A stretch of 64,000 nt of DNA from Montifringilla adamsi (Eukaryota; Chordata; Aves; Passeriformes; Passeridae). The position numbers and the translations under genes were made by a program. Under the pieces are notes generated by a model. That model was not told the DNA's origin. It saw only the letters and a program-made list of their open reading frames with translations, and did no database searches. Shown here one piece after another: positions 12,401-24,400 of this stretch (positions are counted from its first letter, which is position 1; each line of letters opens with the position of its first letter). The stretch covers positions 2,677,849 through 2,741,848 of the forward strand of contig JAGGNK010006448.1 of assembly GCA_017590115.1 (NCBI GenBank), read 5' to 3'.

Positions 12401-15400
12401 GAGAAATACACTGCGTGTGTAGGAAATGCATTCAAGGATGTATGCTTGTAGGGACATGGAAAGACTTCTGTCCTGATGCTTTTTTCTTTCCTCTCCCTGC
12501 CTTCCCAGTAAGCTAGCCTGAAGAAGGAGAAAGAGTTAACTGACCTTAACAAGATCATTATGCTTGAAGTAGTATGGTAGCGTGAAGAATGAGACTACCA
12601 TATAGGCTATACAGCATAAAGGAGAAGATGAAGGCAGCAGATGAAGATGCAGGCAGAAGCAGTAGAGAGGACACTTGGAATTTTCAACTTGCACCAAAAG
12701 CTTGTTACTCTATTATACTGAAGAATTATATATGCTAGGATAGACATTGCATCCCATCTTTTATTTGTGTGAGTCTTGACCAGCCTTAATAAAATGTCCT
12801 AGCCAGAAGCTGAGGCAGTTGACAATCAGAATGGTCAACTTTAGATCCCTCACTAGTATCACTCATTTTTCAGTGTACAGTGCTCATGTTCCAAAAACCA
12901 GAACTTTCTGACATACCTCAAGAGCCAGTTGCTCAAAAATCATATTTGGATTCAAGCATTAATAAATTACCACTGTGATGTGGTTAATGAAGAACAAAAA
13001 GCCTGGAGAGAAAGGCCATGAGCTGCAAAGGACTGAAACGAGATAGAAAGGGTAAGGTTTACCATACCTAAGTTCACACAGCACCTGTTCTCCTCACTCC
13101 ACTTCACATTAGAACTCCTAGACTCAGACAGATACAACACAGACTTTGTCTAACATGTAGCATCCTTTGTCTAACATGCACCCAAAAAGGAAAATTTATC
13201 ACTTTCTTCTGTCACTAAGATTACACATTTAAAGTCAGGTAGACAGAAAACCTGGCAGACTGTGAGACAGCACTAGGAAAACACAGGTTTTTTCTAGTAC
13301 TGTTAACTAAAAAGTTACAGAACCACATCTCTGTTTGAGGTGCCCAACACCAGAACAATTTTCATCTTCAGGCAGCAGAATCTGCAACAGCTTTTAGGAG
13401 TATTTTCTAAATAGCTAACCTTCCAGCTTCTGGTTTTCTTTTTCCATTCGAAGTAACAGAATTTGCTGATGGATGGCTTTTCTCCACAGACTTTGTAGCT
13501 CTTCTGAGTTTTTCCTCTCTCCAGTTTTATCTGGACCATCCTCATTTTGCAATACTATTACAAGAGGGTCTTCCTCCAGGGGTGGAGCAAGAGGGGATAA
13601 GGGTAACAATTCACTTCCATCATGACCATCTGCAAAGAATCAGAAAGCTATTACAGGAAACTCAGATTGTTTGACATATCATGAAAATCTATGTCATAAC
13701 AGAACAAAAAATAGCTGTCTTTCACATTCAGCAGTGACTTGCTGATTCCAAAACCAGAGAAAATGCAGTGCAACAGTAGGGAATTATTTTTTAAGTGTTT
13801 TGTTTACATTAATAAAGTTATATTTAAATTAAATACAGTTAGATAAAGGGTCACCCAGTATTTCAAAACTTTCCCCTGCCAGCTCCTTCCAGTTACCACA
13901 AGACATTTATCCATAAAGCCTCCTTTACAACTGAACTTGTTTACTGCTATGATTTACCATGGGTTCTACATTAAAGCTGCTTTTTCCATCTGCTAACTTG
14001 CACTACAGAGAGTGCTACAGCACTTTGTGGTCGCTAAATATAGAGCTTTCCATTTGCCTATGGTTTTGAGTTCTGCCAAATGGGACTTTATGAATAGCAT
14101 GATTTCAGCTATTTCAGGAGTTTCTACCTTAAATGGCTTAAAGTTGTAAGAATTATTAACAATCAACAGGTGCTACGTGCACGACGAGGACAAATATAAA
14201 ACTTACCAAACACTCCTATTATGTACACAGGTCAGAGTAAAAATTTCCTAACTGTTAAAAATATTATCTTTGACAGTAAGAGACCTGTCTTAATTTCCTT
14301 TGCTACAGCAGCTATGGCTGCTGTTTGCAGCCATATTCATTTGGCTGCTGTTTGCAGCAATTCATTTGATTTTGATGCCAAAGTCCTCTCTTCAAAGCAA
14401 CAAAAATCTAAATAGTCTAAAGCTAAATGAACACAACTGATCTCTGGCAAGGTTCTAGCATGAATATTGTACCACACTGACTCCCTTCTCCCTTTCACAT
14501 TGGCACACGTTGCAGTTCACTACAGTATTAAGTAACAACTGCTTGTTTATTTTCTTTAAAAGCACACACAGACCTGGATGCTGCATCTTGGAAGGAGATT
14601 TATTCATAGGTGAAGCTACCTGCAGGAATATTCTCCGCCGCCAGGAGATGCGGCGAGGTGTGAGCGTGGCCCCCGCAGCATTTAGAGATTCACTGCTGCA
14701 GAAGGTTGATGTTCTTTTCTTTCCCTCCCCATCACTGAAGGAAAGAAAAAGCAGATGGGGTATTTAAAGTCAGTATTCCTTGTAGGGGAAAAAAACCCTT
14801 TATTAACTCTGTCTAATGTATAACCAAACCTGCATTTGTGGGGAAGCTTAAGAAGGCAAAGCGTGCTGTGTGTGAGCTTCACCTTGAATGCTGAAGTGCC
14901 CAACTGTTTTCCTACAGCACAGTGCTATGAAGTTTGCACTATATACCACCAGGAAGCATTCATAGCATTCATACAGGGCTCAGCTGGAAGCTCAGAATAA
15001 AAGCTTAACTTTTTGAGAAGCTAAGAGAGAAACATGGTGATACTTCACCTCTAACTTTGACATCAATGGGTTTTGTTTTGCTATACATCAGTCTTCTGGG
15101 AGAGATCTGATGTAACACCCCTAAAAGCAGAGATGGTGCTCTAGTGGAGCACAACACTCCATTTATGGCCATTTTAAATGCCATGCTGAGCTCACAGGTG
15201 AATATTTCATTGGAGACAATGTTCTGCCTTCTCATATATTCTCTTTCCTAAGCTTCAAGAAGTGGATGCTTCACTTGGATAAATGGGGACACACATCCTC
15301 ATGTTTCACCAGCTAGCGGGAAGACAGTTGCAGGCGATGGCAGTTTGCAGCTGGAGTCCATCCCTCCACATCTGGCTTGCACAGGAGAAATCTGCAAGGG

Positions 15401-18400
15401 AGGACTATGAAGTTTCAGCTACACCAGTCTACCAGCTACACTATCTTGATCAGCACTTCATAACTAAACCCCTGTGCTCAATGAACTAAACCTCTGTGCT
15501 CAATGAATTCACCAAGCTAGGCCTGGCCTTTTTGGTCACCAAAGCTGTCACTATGCTAATGATCTACAACAGCTCCCTGATATTTGTAAGCCTGAGTGAC
15601 CAACCAGACTCACTATCATAACCAGGTATCAGACCCTTCTTCTGTACCCTGACAGAGAAATAACCATGACTTCAAACTCACCTACCCAGCACAAGGCACC
15701 AACCCCTGCTCTCCTCTAAGAACAGCTCTACCAGCTGGGAGCCCTGAATGACACATAGTCTCAACTGTCCTCCACTCCTGATTTAGCTTCCATAGTGCCC
15801 AGCTCCCTATAGCACCACACTATTGGTAGGTGGTCCCAGCAGATCCCCGTGTTGCACTAACCTAAACAGCAACTGTGACAATCTTTGTCTAACTCTGTGT
15901 CTCTGATGATGGGTTACCACTGCTTGTGGTAGCCAAACACAGACTACTTAGACTGCAACACTCATTCTGAATATGTAGGAGCTGTTTTTCAAAGGTATTT
16001 CAGCCCAACAGCTCTTGGAAATGGTATACTGAGTTTGGATATGTATAATTCTAACTTATGTTTCTATAAATAACTGTAACAGAGCTACTTCTTACTATTT
16101 CAAGTCCTACATATCATCACATGTTATGACACAAAAACTGAGTCATTCCAGGGCTTACTAAACAGATGCAGCGTAACAAGGGAATGAAAAGCTCTTTTCT
16201 ACTGCTATGTACAAAAATCTACGTTCAGCTACTGTGCTTCTAGACAGTCCAGGAATAGTGTTCCATTTACAGTAGCAAAATTCACAGAACAGTCAGAATA
16301 AGAAGGTGGCTATTTTAGGGTATGAAACTAACCTGTGTACAACATTTGAGTCATGGAGTTTACATTGGGATGAACTAATCACACACGCTAGCTCATGAAG
16401 CATGCAAATCATACTGCTCTGAAGACCTGTATTTCTCTTGTTAAATCCTCCCTTCACAAAAATCCCCTGTCACTTTAAACAACTAATATTAATCACCTTC
16501 TCTTTCAAAGAGCTGTCCAGTAAGTGATTAGAGGAAAACTTTTGCAACGCTTAGAAACACACCTTGTCATATTGACCCAGGAAAACACCAAGATTTAGAA
16601 AGGGAAGGAAGAAAGGGAGCAAAGAGAGTTTCCTCATTTCAAGACAACTCCTAGCTCAGTATCAGATCTGAAGGTGTGAAAAAAATACCCCACAGAGCAA
16701 AAGCAGGAAGAAGTCAGAGTAAAATGGTAGTGTCTCCTACCCAAATGAAAAGACTCAGGAGATTGGTGCAAAAAACAGTTTCTCTAAAGAGGGTGGGGGT
16801 AAAGAAAAAAAAATTTGCTATCAGCTCCCACAAAATGAAGAGGTTTATTAATGTGAGTGGAGAGACTAAGCCAATGCATCTCCAAAACAGGAAAAACAAC
16901 TCCTTAAATAGAGCTCAGTCATTGCCACCGAAAAGCAGAGCAGAGTTTTCACATCTACCTACACAGACATCTTAGGTGGACATCTTCCCATCTACAAGGG
17001 AAACATGCTGCAAGGTCACCTAATGGAAGAATCACTGGAAAAAGATAACAATGTAATATTCTGTATTTAAGACACATGCATCACGAGTCAGTTTGGAGAA
17101 TAATGGTTCTCTGTAGGGCTACTTACTCTACACTTCTGACCCAATATAGAAACCAAAACACATTTATTAGCTTGTATACAATAAAAAGTGAACAGCTGTA
17201 AACTCAATAATGCCTCAAATATTTCAGTCTCTACTTTCACTCTTAAGCTATTTGAAGCAATACCCCAAGTATCTGAGAGTACATAGTACTGATCGTGTAA
17301 GGTTTTATCTCAGGTAATTGCAACTCAGTTTCACCCATTCACTATTCTATCAGGTAATGCATAGCATGAAGATGAGATAGCTACTTCAGGGGAAGAAAAT
17401 GAAAGGGAAAGAAAGAAGAAATCTCCAAAAATTGGTCAGATACAAATATTCTTATTGCTTGGCTTTAATTACCTAAATCTCTTCCACAACTGTTCTTTAA
17501 AATGCACCCGAAGACTGATATTTAAAAATCAGAATGTTACCCCCCCATTTATTGTGAACTCTTTATGTAATACTTACCTGAATTATTTTGCACTTGATTC
17601 CATGAAAGCCAAATGACTTGTGAATAAATACTGTTGTTGCTCATGCCAAGACTTGTATTTTTCCCCATTTTATTTTCATTTCAACTTCTCTTCTTGACTG
17701 CTCTAAGTAGCAACTGAATGAATGCAACCTACACTTTACAATTTGGAGGCTGAGACGGTACAAAATCCCCCAGATCAAGTATAGAATTCAACTTCCCAGC
17801 ACTTAAGCTGGCAGAAACCTATACGTAAGACTACTACATGGAACATTCCTCCCACCTGGGAAGAAGAAAAACCAGTTTCTATCAGCTTACAGCCCTCTAC
17901 TGGTTCTCACTCCTGTCATATATTTTTATTCTGAATAATTACTTTCTGCAATTTTATTTAAAGAATACTCTCAAGTATTTTACTTCTTTCATGAGACACA
18001 AAGCTACTTTAAAAAAAGGAATCTGTTCAAATTCAGCTTAAATTATCCTTGCACAGAAACACAATGAACAGAGCAATTGTTGGCTAGTCAAACCTACATT
18101 GAAGATTGTTCCATTTTTTAAAATGTTGCTTTTGTGTTTATATTAAAAAGCCTTGCTTACCTTTATGTTGAACAGATTTTTTTTTAATCCTTATCTGCAA
18201 TCCTATTCAATGCTGCACAACACACCTGTCAAAAGTCAGGATTATGTGGAGCCCATTTCCATCCCAGCCTTCTCTCCAGAGAAATATATTTACAATGCCA
18301 TATAAACATTCTGAAGGTACCTATAAATATTATGTTGATGCCAAAATTCACTATACTGTTGATTTCTTAAAGAAAGGAACTGTATGAGGGGCTGTAACTA

Positions 18401-21400
18401 AATGATCTTTATGGTCACTTCCAACCCAAACCATTCTGTGATTCAGTAAAAAACCCTAAAAAACAAATGAAAGCAAAGAAACAACCAAAAAAGAAACCAA
18501 CCAAAAATCCCATGCCATTCTACAACATACTCTTTGCATAAGCCCATCTGACTGCTACAATTCAAAAATTTTTCTAAAATGAATTCCAAATGAAACTGTC
18601 TCTGCTGTTGCACATTGAAGTTAGCCAGAACACCAAGAAAAGCTGCCTGCTGCATCATGTGTAATCTCAAAGCTATGTGATAAAGAAGTGAGACTCTACA
18701 GAATTTTTCTCCTGTGCAATAGGACACTCCATGAATGCATAGTAACCAGGATTATTCTGAAAAATGCATTGAAGCTTCAATTAGGGTTCCTAACAGTCAA
18801 ACAGTTTATAGTCTGCAGATTGCAAAGTACTGACACACTGTGCTAAATTCCAACCTATCATACACTCACATGAGAATGCTAAGAACATCTCACACTGATC
18901 CTACTGGAAGACATGGTGGTCCTCTCGAGAAAAAGAACCAAAGGAAAAAAACCCAATGAACCAAAGAAGAAGCCCACAAGAAAAGACACACTGTAAAAAA
19001 TCAGAACTTCCTCTCATTCCTAAACCTGATGGCATAACATACATTTGCAAGTTTTGGCTCCTGTCCATATGTTGTTGGACAATATATTTCATTCTCCACT
19101 AGGCAGTTGAAGTGATGGATTACCTCAGTGACCCTTATCACATCAGTAGTATTCACTCAGCACTTCTTTCTGACTACATCTGCTGCATTCCCTTCACAGA
19201 CCCAGATGCTAACAGTGCACTTTTGCTATTGCCATTTCCTCACCGTGACAGTTCAGGCCCACTTGCTCCCAGAAAGACTTGTAGCTGGTGAGATCCCATT
19301 TTCACCAGTCTCCATACAAATTAAAGATCAAATGGTATCAGAAATGTGTAAACTGTAAAACCTAAGTAGAAACATGGTGGTCTTCTGGGAATTGCCCCTT
19401 GAAGATCTCCCCACCCCAAGCGTTCAAAACTCCACTATAATGAAACACAGCATATTGAACTGCCTGCATAACCAATTCCAAAAGCAGTATCCCAGAAATT
19501 TCAGTTTGGCATTAAAATACAGTTTTCATACAATACTCAATCCTTCATTCCCCAAACCCAGAAAGCTGGTTTTAATGTTGTCCATTGACTGCACAAACTG
19601 AGCTGGGCATTGATTCAGCTTGGATCAACTCTGCCATCTAAAGGGAACACAGAAACAAAGCTGGACTGGAACCCAAATTAGAGGTAGTCTGTAAGAGATG
19701 GGTTTGGGGGGTTTTTGCCATTTTTCATACCTTTGCTTCTTCCCAAATCCTCTTCAGCTGGAAGTTATTTGTTAATTCTCTCTAAACTTCTCACAGTTAG
19801 TATCGACCCAGTAAACTTAGTGTTTCCCCTTCCTCATGCACAGGCACCCCACATTAGTACTGTACACTTTTCACATTGCTCTTTTCTTATTTTCACATGC
19901 CAGTGATCATGGCAACACATGCTGGTTTGCATTCAGCAGAGAAAGCATTAAATTGGCATAATACTCCTAAAATCCATTGCAATTCATGTAACAAACCAAT
20001 GCAGCAGATTTGCAACACTGCAACAGAAACAGGTGACAGCTACTTGATGTCAGCATGGAAGCCTCTAGCTTTAACAGGCTTTTTGAACCAAAAGCCTGTT
20101 TGCCCATGTGCATCACAGAAGTCTGTTAGAAATGCAGGAGCACAAGGCAGAGTGGGAGAGATGCCATGTGCTGCATTCCACTGGGAATCCTGCTGTTAAG
20201 CTAGTGGCACTGGAGAACTAGGCAGGAGACAACGCTCTCACCTCTTGGAGAGGTCACATTCTGAGTGCTGCAGCAACCTTCCTGAGCCCTGGTAAAATGT
20301 TTTCAGGAAAGAAGGGGCAGAGAGAGAGGAGGGGAGACCAGGTGACGCAGATTCACTCTCACTGAGAGCGCGCCGAACCCCGACCACAGGACTGTGCAGG
20401 CAACAAGAGAACACAGCAGATGGGTCAGCACGGATTCGGATACAACAACAAACCACCAGATTAGAGACACTGGCCAAATACCTCATCTGGGCTTACTTTA
20501 ACTTTGTTTCCCAGAAGATAAAATGTACCACGTGCATTCCTGGGCAGGTTCCCTGGGAATATTGATTCTGCTGTTAGAGCTGATTTCTATTAAAAAACTT
20601 TTCAATGACATTGCAGAACAGGGAGACCACTTATTTCTTTAGCTTTATTTATTCCTAAAGCGTATTCAAAAAGAGAAGAATCTCTTAAACATTCAGAAAA
20701 TAGCCTTAGAAGACTTCTTCCAATAATAAAACCCACATTGTTTCTTTCCCTTCAGTTTTCTTTTACTGCATTTACATAATCTCTACTTCCTAATGTGTTT
20801 GTAAACAACACATTAGGAAGTAGAGATTATGTAAATGAAGTCCTTCTGGATAAATTTTTGTGAAGTAATTAAATTAAGAAAGGTGGTCCTACTCCACAGT
20901 TAAACATAACTTAGCAGTAGTGACAAGTATTGGGAGGACATAAAAATTAATTCAGTTTCTTTTGCTTAACATTTATGACTAATCCTCAAAAGGAAAGAAT
21001 GAAAAATCCCAGCCTAGAACCACACTGCTACAAACTGTTTTGACTAAAAATCTGCTGATGCCCCTTAATCAGTGACTTCTTACAAGTTATTACAAAGTAA
21101 TATAGTCAGCAAGTCCTTCACTTTGAACTGTCAGGGTTTCCTGTTTGCATACAACAGGGTCAGTGGGAAAAAAAGTTTATCTCAGTAAAAACACATTATT
21201 TATCTCTCTAGAAACACAGTGTAACAAAGACTACTTTCTTACCCTTCACTCCCTTCCATTCTCTTAAAACAGAATAAAATTTGTTGCCCTTCTCTACTAG
21301 CTGGAGCAGCATTCATGCTGATATTTTAATGTAGACATCAAACAGGTGACAAATTACCATTTAAAGCCACTTTTAAAAAGAGCTCACAAACAACAGAACT

Positions 21401-24400
21401 ACAGCCAAGCACTGAAACAGACAATAGGTTGGAGAATGTGATCGTCCAACAGCAAAAAATTCAGCTCATCTGGACCTGAGTTTTGTAAAGGGTTTGGAGT
21501 TTGTATAGTCACTTACTGCAGGTAGCCAGCATAGAAGAGAAAAAGAAGGCACAACCAAAGAGGCCCACAATGAACTGTGGGGACATCTGCTGAGTGAAGG
21601 AACTCCTGAAGGAACAGTGTTCCATATGTTAATAGCTGGAGAGTCTCCAAAAAGGAAGCAGAAAGAAGTTACAGAGAGAAGCTACAGAGGGAAGCTCTGG
21701 AGAAAGACAAATAGGGAAATCACATGCCTCAGAATTCAGTGGATGTGTTTAATCCTTATGTCTTTTTGCAAGATTCCTCACCAGTTTTAATGCTGGACAT
21801 ACTTTCTTGAGATTTGACTAACACGGCTACAGACATTTGAAGCTGTTAGTGCCTTTTTCATCCTGGCATAAAAGTTTCAGGCTGACATCTCTGCCACTTA
21901 AAGCACTGAGAGCCTCTTTTCCAAAAGGGGTGACTAACAAGACTGCCAAAAAGGCTCAGCTCAGAGGTCACAAATAAATAAATAAACAGATTGGTGTGGG
22001 CATCCGGCCGAATCATCAATTTGATGGATTGATGCCTCCCCTGAACCACTAATTCAGGGACTATTAAGTTACTGCAAAGTGCCAAACTAGTCAGAGGAAG
22101 AGAAGACAGGCTGAAAATAAAGAAATAAATGAACGAACCAACCCTGGAGAAGTGCAGAAACCCACCTGAACTAAGCTCCTTACACACTTTGTCAGAAGCA
22201 GGGCTGCTGCAGCCTCCCCGAGGAGGGCAGGGGACCGCGGGCGGGTGGCACGGCGTGCCCTGACTCACCTGGCCGCCTCCACGCCGTTCTGCCGCAGCAG
22301 CGGGGAGCGGGCGCTCTGGGACCTCCCGTTCTGGAAGGTGATCCTGCGTCTGGCACTGCTGGGCGGGTGGCTGAAGGTGTGTGCGCGCCTCCTGAACTGA
22401 GGGGAGTCCGAGCCTTCCTCGGGAAAGGTCTGCCAGGCCGAGGACACGGGGGACGCTGGAGGAGTCGCTGGCGGGGAATCGCCCGGAGAAGTGTCCTGAA
22501 AGGAAGTGCTGGCGGAGTAAGGCCTGAGGCTCTGTGCCCTATGAGAGCTCTCGCTTAACCCACAGGCAGCCAGCACCGGGGCACCAAAGCCTCTCCCCCT
22601 TCTGGGTCATGGCCTATTGTATGCTAATTATCACCCAAACCAGACATCCTCTGAGAGTTCACTCCAAACCAGCAGCGTCCTACTTCCAAAAAGTGAAAGC
22701 GGAGGGAGGAATACAACTGTGTACGCAACACAAACAACATACTAATTACTCCAGGCATCCTCTCACAGGGACTGGCATTCTAGCTACCAGACATCTGTCT
22801 CTTTCAGGAAAACACAGGAATGGAAAAGGCTAGGGAAACTGCTTTTAGCTAGTTTCCTCGACATATCGCGAGCATACTTCCTGTATCGTCACAGCGACAT
22901 CCTGGAAGAGAGACTGTTATTACACAGCCAGTTTATGTGTAACTGCAGCAGGAAAACCATAACAGAATCTTCACCTCCTGGGAAAACCAGCAACCAACCC
23001 TAATGCGAGGTAGAACTTTAAAAACAGGAAATAAAAAGAAAGTGAACAGAGTTCCGCCCTCTTGCTACCATACAGCATCCCCACAGCTGGGTTTAGGTCA
23101 AAAATTCTTACTTCCCTAAAGCAACTATTACTTACAGAAAGGATTCTTCACCTTCAGAGCACTTCCTTTTGTTGAGACATGACCTTACTTAATTACTTCA
23201 GTAAAACAAGGCAGAAACCAGAAATTCCTTGCTTTTTCTAAAAGCAAGGGAAGTGTAGGGAAAAAGGACTGGCAATCAGATTAAAGCTTCGAGCATACAT
23301 AAACCCCAGCTTTCTTACACCCTCTGCCTCCCAGTGGAAACATCTTTGAGTTTTGTAAGTTGATGTGCTTTGTTCTACTTCCTTCAAATTAAAGCAGGCT
23401 GCCGTATTCACGCTGCACTGACAGCGGTGTGCGAGAGCGCCGGCTGGCGCTGAGCTCCTCACGTACTCTGTCAGAAGCCAGGCTGCTGCAGCGCTCAAAG
23501 CTGTCCACGCTTCCCAGGCGGCCTCGCATTCTGTTGGCTCCCTGTGAGAAAAAGGGCAAGAAATTTAATCCGGTCTCCTTCCTCTTTTTCTGAAGGTTAG
23601 GCAAAAATGGCAGCACCTGCACAGGTGAATACAGGACAGTTCAGGCCATGTGACATGTCTGCCTTTAGACCAAAGATCACGGGTCAAGCACTGGGCTTTA
23701 CAAAAAAGTGACATCGTTAGCTGGTCAAACTGCATCTTCTCCCGCTTTGCTCCCAGGAGTTTTAACCCTGCACTCCATTGTTTGAGGCAAGTGAGTATTT
23801 CCTGACACTTCTGAGGCAAAATCACTAAGTCGGCTTAAACAGCTGAGTTCAAAACCCTCCAGACTTCAGTAGTGTGCACTGCTCCTGATGGATGCATCTG
23901 ACACACTACAGTCCCATGAGATACAATTCATCAATATCTAAACATTTCAGACAAATTAAGTCTACCCAGGCAAAAGGAGTAAAAGTACTAAAACTGGGGA
24001 GAAATGCTCTCTTGCCAGCAAATCCAGCCAAATAGCACCAGGCAAGACTTTTCATTTATAATGCAGATAAACCTGATGTAAATTTGCTAGAAATGCTAAA
24101 GGATCTTTGCTGAATTTTTAACAGTCCTTTTGGTTTCACAAGAAAAGGAAATAGATTCACAACACTTTTAATTAGCTTTCACTCCTAATGTTAACTCCCT
24201 GGTTAGGTTTGCTGTTGGACACTTCTGACTGCTGAAGCAAGTTGCTTTCAAAACTTTATCAGGAGAAAAATAGCCTAGGTATTAGGAAAACTATAGACAG
24301 GGCTCCTCTTGGTATGCTTGCAACTCCAGAGGAAGTTTTGTCAACATCACCAGAATTTATTTAGCCTACTTTTTCCTGGTGGGAGTTATTTTCAAGACTT

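Larger units (their letters stand above)
14735..20241 (-). other. TBC1D4: TBC1D4 intron after the cassette exon
   Basis: Phase 2 intron of 5.5 kb. It holds a 22-bp tandem duplication and a CR1 LINE tail (separate entries). In human a 24-nt microexon lies between the exons matching these two. I scanned for a reverse-complement QDTASES-like peptide with splice sites and did not find one. Confidence 0.75.

Noticed and set aside
16676..16975. Lysine- and arginine-rich 99-residue ORF
   Set aside because: Resembles a ribosomal or histone-like composition at first glance, but the basic residues come from A-rich sequence and no family motif is present.
17578..17600. Strong minus-strand donor CAG|GTAAGTATT, as a possible missing microexon
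   Set aside because: No suitable acceptor was seen close upstream, and the phase needed for TBC1D4 reads TAA before the donor.
23389..23466. Read-through of the Ser588 exon ([16 protein letters not shown])
   Set aside because: A GTACGT donor precedes it, and the next exon continues with the conserved DTSPGDSPP. It could be an alternative 3' extension, but nothing supports that.
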